A DNA stretch of 64,000 bases from Solenopsis invicta (lineage: Eukaryota > Arthropoda > Insecta > Hymenoptera > Formicidae): NCBI RefSeq assembly GCF_016802725.1, contig NC_052665.1:25996501-26060500 (forward strand), given 5' to 3'. Position 1 is the stretch's first letter; every line of letters starts with the position of its first letter. The notes beneath the pieces were generated by a model that saw only the letters and a program-made list of their open reading frames with translations, was not told the origin of the DNA and made no database searches. Made by a program: the position numbers and the translations under genes. Shown piece after piece: positions 10,202 to 19,644 of the stretch.

Positions 10202-11456
10202 TGTAACGTTACGTCTCTCCGCCGTGCTACCACTCCGGTCCAAACGCCGAACGCAACGCGTAAGACCGAACACGTGCACGCGCTCAGCTAAGCTTGCCGT
10301 GATCACGCGCTACCATGCGTGCCGCGCGCCGCGTTCGGCAAACGCTCCTACTCCGGCCGGCCCTACCGTGCGCGCTGATTGGTACTTGCGACCGCGCGGA
10401 CCGCTATATAAGCCGGCAGCGGGTAGCCGAAATCAGATCGCTCCGAGCCACCGATCTCAAACCTACTCCGCTCCTGCGCCGGGCATTCTCAAGCACTTCC
10501 TCGGGAACGGGCATTCTCGTTCTAACTTTCTCGCGACGGGCATACTCGTCGGTCCTAACGGCTGGGAATACTCGGCTGATCTCATCCTCCGTCCGCGACG
10601 GGAATACTCGTCGTTTCCGCGGCTGGGTATTCTCGGCCAATAGAAACCGTCCGTCCCGCAATTCCGTTCTCGGGGATTCTCGAGACCAGCACCGTCGTCG
10701 AGAATGCTCGACGCCGCCCTCCGGCTCATTCCGCAAACCTGTTCCCTCCGGGTGACAACACTCCGCAGGGAGAGACTGCTTAGGTCTCTACCGTCGACCG
10801 CTCTCGCGTATCGCGGAACTGTCCGCTGCACCGCGCACTGCCGATTCCGCGATCGCGACCGTCCGTGGCGCGGGCCAATCACGGCCCGTTTAACCGTAAG
10901 TTAAGTTAGCCGCTTCACGGCCACTCCGATCATTGCTTCCGAGCGCCTTGCGCAAAATGCCTGTCCGTCTGTTGCAATAACTATCCGAGTCCGTTCTTTA
11001 ATATTAAGTGACACCGCGAATTATATTTTCTTGTCCGCGGAACCGATGATTGTTAACCGAGCAACCCCGATTGCTACCTCCGAGCGCATAGCGCATAACA
11101 CGTATCCGTCCGTTTCCAGAGTTTCTAAAATCCGTTTCTTCTAAGTGTTTAGATATTAAGTACGCCGCGAATACATTGTGACCGTTCTCTTAGTTTCACG
11201 CGGGCCGACGACCGCACAATTAAGCACTCCAGTGCCATAATACTATTCGTGGAGTTCAGTATTATCCGATAACGATATCAAGACCTTATGATTCTTTTGT
11301 ACTAAACCATAGCAAAATATATTTAAACTATTTCGTTTTCACTACCAAACCACGGCGTTATCATTGACACGAACTCGGACATCCGGCGAGCACATCCGAG
11401 CAACCGATCCTGAACCTAAATCCCGTAACCGACACCGCGAAACTACCAGCGTTACA
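10202..11456 (+). mobile_element. Solo LTR, 1255 bp, AAGC target duplication
   Basis: Ends are TGTAACG...CGTTACA, flanked by AAGC at 10198-10201 and 11457-11460, so this is one clean LTR left after LTR-LTR recombination. It is GC-rich and unlike its AT-rich flanks. It contains a run of related short motifs of the form GGGNATNCTCG between 10485 and 10710. The long ORFs in this block overlap on both strands and look like GC-composition artefacts. The family (long-LTR gypsy or BEL) is not determinable from the LTR alone. Confidence 0.85.
10375..10440 (+). promoter_or_regulatory. Core promoter inside the solo LTR
   Basis: An inverted CCAAT (ATTGG, about 10378) is followed by CTATATAAGCC (TATA at about 10405) and, some 30 bp further, a pyrimidine-flanked CAGATCG that could be the start site. 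This is the usual U3/R layout. Confidence 0.55.
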
Positions 11457-12232
11457 AAGCTATTTTAATAATTATTCTCAACGAAAATGTGTTTTGCTTT
11501 GTCAGATCTGTCTCCAAGTCATTAATGCAGTGTATAATTTTTGTTCAATCATTTGATACTTGTTTCAAATGTCAATTTATTCAAAATATACATTGCATTA
11601 ATAACTTGGAGGCAGATTTGACAAAACGAAGCAGATTTTTCTTGAGAAAAGTGAAAAATAGGCATTAAAGGATAGATTTAATAACGCACATTTGATCTAA
11701 TTAATTTTGTTGGTTTACCATATTTTACCAATCATGTGCCCTTTGTTAAAATCATATTTTGTTATAACGCTTGGAAAATTTGATGCGTAGCATTCGTAAG
11801 AGCATAATACATAATATTTTCTCATTTTCAACATTAATAATACACGTAGATTTATTGATACATACAACTAATATACGATTATTAGGCGATCAAATGATCT
11901 CGTAGAGAGATGTTCGATCGTAATTATAAAGATCTTGTTCGAGACGATTTACAATGTAGTACCATTCTTTGCCTCGTGGCGCCATAAACTTCAGAGCAAA
12001 CTTTCTTTCCTTTTTCACCTTCCGTGGATCTATGTTTCATATAGTTTAAAGCTTATAGAGTATCTTTAATAATAAAAATTACTTAAGACACGAGTATTGG
12101 GAAAGTAAATTTCTTTTTTAGGGAGGGGGGGGTGGGAGTGTCGTCTGGAACAAGACCTTCTTTATAATTACGATCGAACATCTCATTTTTTTTTGTTCAC
12201 GAAGAGGAAATGCGTTACCGCATACCCCAGAC

Positions 12233-12564
12233 CAGTGATGCCAGAGATGCCCCGCACTCGCGCATGTGCAGAGTTAGTAGCGCCAGTAAAGTATCTAAAT
12301 CGTTCGTGAAACTGGCGTTTTTAGTCACCCCAAAGAAAAATAGAATTATGGACATAATGTATAAAGACATAACTCTTAGTAATATAATCTAATTAAATTA
12401 AAATAATTAATTGTGTGGCTAAATTATAACAAAAAGACATTCTAACTAATGACTCAAGCGCGCAAACCTCATATCCCCCACAGCGTTATCTATAGCTACA
12501 ATATTGCTATCTCAGTTGTAAACCAACGCGCATGCGCAAGTGCGGGGCATCTCTGGCACCACTG
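12233..12564. mobile_element. hAT-type MITE, 332 bp
   Basis: The terminal inverted repeats are long (left starts CAGTGATGCCAGAGATGCCC, right ends GGCACCACTG). The 8-bp target duplication CCCCAGAC lies at 12225-12232 and 12565-12572, typical of hAT. There is no transposase. It sits in the 3' UTR of the R1-clade element. Confidence 0.88.
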
Positions 12565-13260
12565 CCCCAGACCCCGAGGAAAGCCTGGTGGTTATGTGGA
12601 GCTTTCCCCCGCCGGCGATGTGCCGGCGAGGGCCTACCCACTAAAACCTCTCCGGGTGTCCTGCCCTGGTCTATACTGGAGGGCTCCGGGAACGCGTGCA
12701 GCATGCTTCCGGAACCCCCCGGACCCAGTCGGTCAGTTGGAGGCCGTCTCGTCTTGCCAGGGGCGCTTTAGCGATAGGCGCCCCTGGCAGGGCTTAAGGG
12801 CCTAGTCTGCCCTAGGTCGGGGGAGAATGATCTTATGCCGCAGGGTCGCTCCCCCCGGACCGTCAGGACGAATCTGCCTCGCCAGGCTCACCGGCGTGAG
12901 GAGCCCTCCTCCCGCGGCTGCATGTCCCAAAGGCGGGGCCGGTAGTTGCAGGGGAGGAGGGTCGCCTCCTCCTCTCCATATTGGCGCTGTCGCTCCCCTC
13001 CTCCTCCTCGATTGTAGGAAGGGAGGGGGCAACAGAGGCTGATCTATTGGCCCCCCGCCGCTTTTTGGCAGACGGGCCGCGTGGGCCCGGGGGCGAAGGG
13101 CGGGGGCCCGGCCTTCTTTTTCTTCAGGGCGGCCGGGGAGGGAGCCAAGGTGGGTCGTAGCCTCCGTCCCCGTCGCCCCTATTTTCGTTGTTATCGCCGG
13201 GGGGCATTCGTCCCCCCGGCCTCCTCTCCCTGGCAGTTTCGGCCTCCTCCTTCTACCGCA

Positions 13261-14551
13261 TTACTTGCTCGCAGAAGGAGGAGACCGCGACCCATGCTCT
13301 CTCCCTGCTGACCATCTAGCCCGCAGGGAGAGGTCATCACCAATTTCTGCCCTTAGGACTCCGCGCAGCTCCTCCCACGCTGGACAGTCTTCCAGTGTAT
13401 GCTGCGCGGAGTCCCTTTCGGTGTCGCAATGATAACACTGCATCGTCGACTCCTTGCGTATCATGCACAGGTACTCACCGAAGCAGCCATGCCCGGTGAG
13501 CACCTGTGTCGTCTGGTAGGACAAGCCGCTCCAAGGGCGGCCCACCCATTCGTCCAAGTGAGGTAGGATGGCCTCCAAGATTCGAGATCCTGCCGCCGGC
13601 GGGTCGTTGGCGAGGCTCTCTCGCCAAGCTCTCATGGCCCGCCGGCGTGCCCTCTCACGTAGTAGCGCGACCCTGGGGGTAACCACTCCCCCCTGCAGGC
13701 GGACGGCCTTCGCTCTGGCGTATGACCATGCCAGAACGTCGGCCGTGAATTTCGCCGGGGAGTCCCGCCAGTACCATGGTCGCCGCGCTAGGTGCGGTGC
13801 GGTACGCGCGCACTATCCTTCGCGCCAGCCGCCGCTGCACTGCGTGCAGCACGTCTCGTATGCGGCGGCTGGCCAGCGCCTTGCGGAACCAGACTGGGGC
13901 TCCATACAGAGCCCCAGCCATGGCCGCGTAGGCGTACGCGCGCCTCGCACCGACTCCCGGACCTCGGAGGTTGGGCATCAACCCCAGAAGGGCGTTCGTC
14001 ATGTTGCCCAACCGCTGGACCAGTTTATCGAAGTGCTCGACAAAGGCCCAGCGACCGTCCAATTGCAACACCAAGTACTTGAGGGTTGCCCTCACTCGGA
14101 TTCGGGTGTTGTCCACCCGGACGAAGGCCTCGGGCGGAACCCCGGAGAAGCCATCGTGAAAGAAGATGGCTTCCGTCTTCTTCGGGGCCATCCGCAGGCC
14201 CAGGCTCTTGATGGAGCCGACGACGCAGGCCGCTGCCCAGTTGCCTATCGCAACCGCCTTTCCCCAGGAGGCTCCCTTGGCCACCACGAGCGTGTCATCC
14301 GCGTATCCAACTAGGTGACAGCCAGGGGGGAGGGCCACACGGAGCACTTTGTCGTATGCGGCGCTCCATAGCAGAGGGCCCAGCACAGACCCCTGCGGAA
14401 CGCCACACGACATGTCCCTCCGCTGCTGGAGTCCGGTTTTATCCCGGAACTCCAGTACCCTGTCCCGGAAGTAGTCCCGAACGATGGCGACGAGGTAAGG
14501 CGACAGGCAAAAGTGCTCGCTGAGTGCCGCCACTATCTCGCCTCGCCCCAC
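13261..14551 (-). pseudogene. R1-clade reverse transcriptase C-terminal half, frameshifted
   Basis: The 5' part (14551 down to about 13690) has RT motifs GVPQGSVLGPLL and YADDT, about 60 residues apart as expected. LDITNAF (motif A) lies just upstream at about 14570, separated by a small GCGAG duplication that shifts the frame. Near 13690 the frame shifts again into a 141-codon segment with TGHGCFGEYL and the knuckle CYHCDTERDSAQHTLEDC, the normal end of R1/TRAS/Waldo-type ORF2 proteins. Endonuclease and N-terminal RT are absent because of 5' truncation. The copy is dead; family identity at clade level is secure. Confidence 0.88.
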
Positions 14552-14645
14552 GGGATACTGTTGAAGGCGTTGGTGATATCCAAGGATATCGCCAACGCCA
14601 CCTCCCCCGATTGAACATCTCTCTACGAGATCGTTTGATCGCCTA

Positions 14646-14685
14646 ATTATATCTCAGGTCTTGTTCTCGACGATTTACAATGTAG
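14646..14685. repeat. Left inverted terminal repeat of the DIRS element
   Basis: It begins ATTATATCTCAGGTCTTG and ends ACAATGTAG. It is the reverse complement of 23775-23814 with one mismatch. Confidence 0.85.
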
Positions 14686-14910
14686 AGGTTCAGAGAAAGT
14701 AATTTTTATTTTATTAAAATTTTTTTTGTATATATCTTTCTTACAGTTAACAAAATTTAAAGAACGATTCTTTTTGTTTTTTTACCACAAAATAAATTTT
14801 CCTTATACTATAGCTATACATATAAAAACTTACTATTCCTGCTTGCTAACAAAATAAACAAACTAATTTCATGCCGGCATTATAAAAATATACTGCACAT
14901 ATATTATTTT

Positions 14911-15114
14911 TCACTTATATATAAGTTTTTCAACAAAAGATTCTTTATTTTGAACAATCGTTTTGTTATAATGTTTAGCAAAAACCTTAGAATTTTCTGA
15001 CCAACTAGCCGGTTTCTTTATAATTTCTAAACTTACGCCTTTTTTTAAGGCTGCAGAATTCGCTACATGTCTTGTGGAATGAGCTGAAAATTCCTTGCTT
15101 GTGCCACAGCGAGA
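14911..15114 (-). pseudogene. DIRS tyrosine recombinase, C-terminal part with HxxR and Tyr
   Basis: This segment ends the recombinase that inserts the DIRS circle. FSAHSTRH supplies the HxxR box and FAKHYNKT the nucleophilic tyrosine with usual spacing. The N-terminal part is 3.7 kb away (18822-19644) because a hAT lies between. Removing the hAT and one copy of the short duplication joins the two parts in frame at ...RAAMPRCGTSK. The reading frame in this piece is open to its stop at 14911. Confidence 0.85.
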
Positions 15115-15523
15115 CACTGCCGGTTTTAGCAACATTGCCGCCCTGGGCAAGACTATCGTGGCGCCCATTCAGAGACTTAAAATTTTGCTAATAAAGTACT
15201 TCTATCTTTTGGTGGTTTTCGATATCACTAATTACGAATCTCAGCGGAATCTGTAGTTAAATTGTAAAAATTTTTAGACTACATAACAGCTTTACTAATC
15301 TAAACGGATGTAAACGAATAAACGCATATGAAAATTCAGAGAACTTTCCTTTAGCTTTACCCAGAGCTAACGACGTGGACGTAGAAAGTTTTGTAGCTTC
15401 TTTTTTGTTTTTTTGTTTGTTTTTTTTATTTTTATTTTTTGTATTTTTTTGTATTTTTTTAATTTTTTTTTGGTCTACTAGAAGACAGAGCTTAAACTAG
15501 AATTTTTGGGAGATTAGGGAAGT

Positions 15524-18115
15524 CTAATAAAATTTCACTTTTCGGGCTTTTTTATCGGCAAACACTCGAATCAAATCGGCGAAATTCAAGTTTGCGGCAA
15601 TTTCATTTTCAATTGAAAGAGTAGTTAAGTTAGTAAGTCTTGTTTGTGAAATCGTTGATCGTAGATATGTCTTTATTAACCTGAGTTTTGAAAAACTGCG
15701 TTCTCCACTAGCTACCGTTACAGGTATAGTTACCAAAATACGAAACGCAATCCATACATTTGGATATAGTTCGTAAATATTGCGCTGTTTAATAAAGTTT
15801 AAAACGTAGATAGGAGTAATATTATCGTTATCTGGAAGAAAATTTTTAAGGCTTATGAGTTCATCACACAATAAATAACCATCTATATCGAATCGGAACC
15901 AACAGTAAGTTTTAATTGGATCAGCACAAAATTTCAGAAGTTCATTTTTTTTCAGGTATCTTTTTTATATTATACAAAAAAGACCATGTTTCTGAATAAT
16001 CATGTAACTGTTTGAACCTTTCTGTCATTGACAATAAAGAGGTGTCCAACAATTTATTGAAGAATTCAATTTCAAATTTTTTCTCTGGGGATTTGATTAT
16101 AAGTTCGTCCGTGGCCATTTCATCAGCCTGGCGTTTTATGCGTTGTACTCTTTTCATTGGCTTAAAAACAGCTTCGATTTGTAGTTCATTCGCCAGGTCA
16201 CTTGCTGTTGAAAGTGCTTTTTGAAACCAGTTTTTCGATATTCTTTTAAAAAATTACAACAGTTTTTCAGCATTTCTGTGCATTTACCGAGGTCCACGGT
16301 TTTTGATTGCAGAGATTTACTTACGACATTGATTTGAAAAAGAATGTCGTACCAAACAACTAGGGAAGCTATGAAGCCAAAATCTTTCAAATGTTCTACT
16401 AGAGTGATTGCCTCGTGCGAGATAGTAACATCACTTTTTTCAGTTTCGTTAGCCAAAGTAACTAAAGCATCATGAACGTCACAAATTTGATAGCGGACTG
16501 CTTTTACACTGTTTATTTTTGCTTCCCAACGTGTGTCACTCAGTTTTTTCAAACTATAGAGTCCTAAGTAATCGGTTAAAATTTTCCATCGATTAACAGA
16601 AGCAGAAAACAGTGTGAACAATCTCTGCAAAACCCCAAACAAAGTAACTGACTTTACCGACGATTTAGCAGTGTCACACAGTACGAGATTATAGCTATGG
16701 CAGCCATACGGTACAAAGAAAGCCAAGGGGTTTAAATCTAAGATTCTTTTTTGTACACCAATATTTTTTCCCTTCATGTTTCCTCCGTTATCGTACCCCT
16801 GACCTCTACAATTGTGCAGTTCAAGTCCGTGTTTATTTAACACATTTAGAATTACTTCAATAAGCCCTGCGCCACTAGAGTCACGTACAGGAACGAATTC
16901 TATGAAATGCTCCTTTATGCTTATATTGTCATCTGATAAGTCAGCGAATCGAATTGGTAAAGAAAGTTGTTCAATATGACTTGTGTCTGGAGTGCAGTCA
17001 GCTATGATGGAATAATATTTGGAGTTTTTGGCTCTCGATATAATTTCAGAATTTACTTTTCCGCCGATCAAATCTATTAATTCATTTTAAATATTCTTTC
17101 CGCAATAACGGTCCGAAATATCATCCGTCATTGCCAACTTCAAGTGTTCTTGCATGATTGGATCAAACTTGCCTACTAGTTATACCAGTCCCAAGAACTT
17201 CCCATTGTTCGGGGTGTATAATTTGTCCGAAATTCCTCTAAACGCCATATTATTTTCAGCGAGGTAAAGAAAAATATTCATCAACCGAATCAAAACATTA
17301 TTCCACCGTAATGTTTCTCTGCTAATTAATTTTTGTTCTTTGCAATCGATCGTTCTTCCTCTCTTCAATCTCATTTCAGTTTCAAACCACTGATGGTAAA
17401 ATTTCTTATGGAATATGCTGTTTTCATGCATTTTCAAAATTTCAGACAAATGTTTCCACTTATTATATCCTTCAGACACTAAATTTGATGTCGATTGACT
17501 ATCGAAAAGCCGACAACAAAAACAAAAAACCCGATCTTTAGAAATAGAGTAAACCAACCAACGACGTTGGATTGTTTCATTATTTGCAAGTTTCCTAGAG
17601 TAGTGACAACTTGCGAAATGACGACCGGTTTCATCTTTCGGAAAGTTTCCTCGATCAATGTGAATCTGCGTTGGACCCACAGTTATCATATAGTCAATAG
17701 TTTTGCTATTCCGAATAATCGGCCAAGTACCTACATCTGATAAATTTACTGTACCAAGCTCTAATGGTGCATTAGTAATTCCTGAAAATGACAATGGGTC
17801 ATCAGGATTGTGAGGAAGCTCGGATATGGGAGTCAGGTCTGGTGAAATTTTACTTTCATTAGGGAGTTCATCAGTTTTTGTTTCAGTTATGCTCTGAAGC
17901 TCAGTGCAGGGTTCTATTACTGACGTAGAGGCAGTAGAAGATAAAGCAACACCTTCTAAATTACTTTCATTTTTGTTTCGCTGTTTTGTTTCAATATATT
18001 TATCGAGACTCATAAATTTTTTGGCTTGCTGAAACTCTTTTTCTTTTTCGGCCTTACGTTTTCAATATTCCGAACCAGATTGTTTTTTTTTCAATCTATG
18101 GTCGGACGTGTTAAA
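15524..18115 (-). pseudogene. hAT transposase (ZMYM1/DUF4371-like), multiply broken
   Basis: The N-terminal block (18013-17180) has a TTF-type zinc finger region, RRWLVYSISKDRVFCFCC, and GRHFASCHYSR. The catalytic region (17071-16154) has YYSIIADCTPDTSH with a candidate first Asp, CRGQGYDNGGNMKG with the second, and SDTRWEAK. The C-terminal hAT dimerisation block (15871-15524) has TIPVTVASGERSFSKL, which is highly characteristic. Breaks: TGA near 18060, TAA near 17180 and 17088, and frame changes around 16157 and 15900. The true start is upstream of 18013, near 18115. The family is secure; activity is excluded. Confidence 0.87.
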
Positions 18116-18561
18116 AAAAAATCTTTCTTACTAATTATAAAAGCAATCAACCGGTAAAAAAAACCGAAGCTTATAGACTTAGAGACTTTTTACCATAGAG
18201 GACCGTTCGAGTCCAGAATTCTAGATTCCAGATCGCATGCAAACAAGTAAACAAGCTCGTGCCGGTCGTGCCGCTCGAGCACCGGAGCTGCAGTAATCCC
18301 CACTACGCGCGCTTTGCAGGTGGTGGGAGCGTCCTACCAATCGTACGCGTATACGCAGAGCAGTGAAAGGCGCCTGCGTGGTAGGGAGCTGAGCGTCAAG
18401 CGTGGCTACGAAGATCCGCACAAAGCGGAGAGCGCAATAGCCATGATAAATACAGATGTGAGATAAAAGAATCAAAAGATATATAAAGGTATAGAGAGCG
18501 CCCCGGCCCCCGAGGTATAACATAGTGAGGAGATATAGGTATTCTTGCATACTAAGGGGCA

Positions 18562-18740
18562 CTAGAGTCCCTCTAATAAGGCTGGTATTCATAGTCTTTA
18601 AGACCGTCTTAAGTAATGTCTTAAGACGCTAATACGGCTCTGTGATTGGTTCATGACATCTTAAGATTGAACTTAAGACGGTCTTAAATAACTATGAATA
18701 CCGGCTTAAAAGTCGCGACATCTTATTAGAGGGACTCTAG
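18562..18740. mobile_element. Palindromic MITE with GGTATTCATAGT ends
   Basis: The inner inverted repeats CTGGTATTCATAGTC... and ...AACTATGAATACCGG (18580-18705) enclose about 60 bp. They are flanked by an 18-bp perfect inverted pair, CTAGAGTCCCTCTAATAA at 18562 and its complement ending at 18740. The inner termini recall ISL2EU-like MITEs, but I name the family only tentatively. Confidence 0.6.
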
Positions 18741-18821
18741 GGGGCACCGGGCAGCGGCGCCCCTACAGATTCGGCGCCGCGGGCGGTCGCCCAACCGCGC
18801 CCTACCCTAAAACCGGTACTG

Positions 18822-19644
18822 GCGAGGCATTGCAGCTCTAATCCATCTGCTTATTGTAACTGCGGTTACCGCTCTAAAGGGTTTTTTCGTTGTTATAAAA
18901 AGATTATCAACCTTTTCCCTCTTTTTTGCAGTTTTTTTTATATACACGTCTAGTGTTGATACAATGCATAATTTTCTGTTCTCTGGAAATTCTAGAAAAA
19001 TTAACAAAGGTTGATACGCCCCTGGACGAGAAGATTTTATTCGTTTCGGTATCTCTATCTCATATCCTTCCGTATTGCGTTTAATATTATGCAATTTTAT
19101 TGATGCTAATGTCTGCGTTCTATGCGCAGTGCCTAATGCTAATAACAATACTAACCGTTCTGTCAACCGGTCAATGGGTAATTCCTAGAGGAAAATCTAG
19201 AAGAAACCATTTTTCAATTTCGCGAAGCGCTATATCGACGTTCCATACTTTATCATATGTTGGTTTTGCAGGTTTGAGCATAAATATGCCCTTAAAAAAT
19301 CTAGACTGATTTTCACTTTGGCCTAAGTTATTTCTGTTAATCAATGAGATCGCTAATCTGATTGCATTTAACGTGCCATATGTCGCTCCTTCCTCAAACT
19401 TTTGTGCCAAAAAACGAATAATATTTTCCTCCTCCGAACGATAAGGATCTAACTCTTGGTCTAAGCAGAATTTAAACCATTGTTTCAATGGTCCCGCATA
19501 TTGTTTTTTGGTTGATTCTGTTATTGAGGCTTCAAAAATATCCCAAGATGAGCTGGGTAAGCCTCTCTTTTGGAATGACTCCCTGATAATCTGCCTACGA
19601 TCAGGGACAATTTTTCTGCAAGTGGATGTCGTACAGCGTTGCAA
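18822..19644 (-). pseudogene. DIRS tyrosine recombinase, N-terminal and core part
   Basis: 19644-19171 encodes the SAM-like core-binding domain (ESTKKQYAGPLKQWFKFC). 19166 onward encodes the start of the catalytic domain with LGTAHRTQTLASI, which supplies the first catalytic Arg, and AVTISRWIRAAM. A frameshift near 19170 separates them. The reading frame then runs into the hAT terminal repeat. HxxR and Tyr continue at 15114-14911. Confidence 0.85.

Larger units (their letters stand above)
10062..11805. mobile_element. Palindromic MITE-like element split by a solo LTR
   Basis: The left arm (ATCAAATTTTCCAAGTGTTA near 10107, then the CACATGA region) is an inverted copy of 11655-11805 (TAACGCTTGGAAAATTTGAT). 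Between them, 11491-11535 and 11587-11631 form a further hairpin with TCTCCAAGTCATTAATGCA against its complement. A local hairpin also exists at 10062-10148. Removing the solo LTR 10202-11456 restores a single fold-back of roughly 450 bp. No coding capacity. Confidence 0.6.
12185..14607 (-). mobile_element. 5'-truncated R1-clade non-LTR retrotransposon
   Basis: A minus-strand element with its poly(A) end at 12186-12194 (T-run on the plus strand) and its truncated 5' end at about 14607. Target duplication is CGATCGAACATCTC (12171-12184) against CGATTGAACATCTC (14608-14621), 13 of 14 matching. It contains the RT C-terminal half, a CCHC knuckle, and a GC-rich 3' UTR of about 0.7 kb (12573-13260) that was later hit by a hAT MITE. 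The insertion is not in rDNA, so it is either an off-target R1 or a related non-specific family. Confidence 0.85.
11881..14647. mobile_element. Small DIRS-like derivative split by an R1-clade insertion
   Basis: The left terminus (11881-11947, starting ATTAGGCGATCAAA) is an inverted copy of the right terminus. The right terminus reads 12145-12184 and then 14622-14647 once the R1-clade insertion is removed. The inside (11945-12045) matches the 5' end of the large DIRS element (minus strand, 23690-23814), including TTTACAATGTAGTACC and the block up to TATGTTTCAT. I infer an internally deleted non-autonomous relative of about 340 bp. It abuts the left terminus of the large DIRS element directly. 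Confidence 0.6.
15115..18821 (-). mobile_element. hAT element with TTF-finger/DUF4371-like transposase
   Basis: Terminal repeats CACTGCCGGTTTTAG (15115) and CTAAAACCGGTACTG (18821) match at 13 of 15. Flanks CTCGC are shared (GCGAGA before, GCGAGG after on the plus strand), a 5-6-bp duplication rather than the classic 8. The transposase is on the minus strand. The element lies inside the DIRS recombinase gene, so it is younger than the DIRS. It carries a smaller palindromic MITE (18562-18740). Confidence 0.8.

Noticed and set aside
10224..10904. Long overlapping ORFs on both strands in the GC-rich block
   Set aside because: They lie inside a solo LTR, overlap antisense, lack domain motifs, and reflect GC-rich composition with few stop codons.
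14911..15168. Separate small recombinase gene
   Set aside because: It is the C-terminal part of the DIRS recombinase separated by the hAT insertion, and its first codons derive from the hAT terminal repeat.
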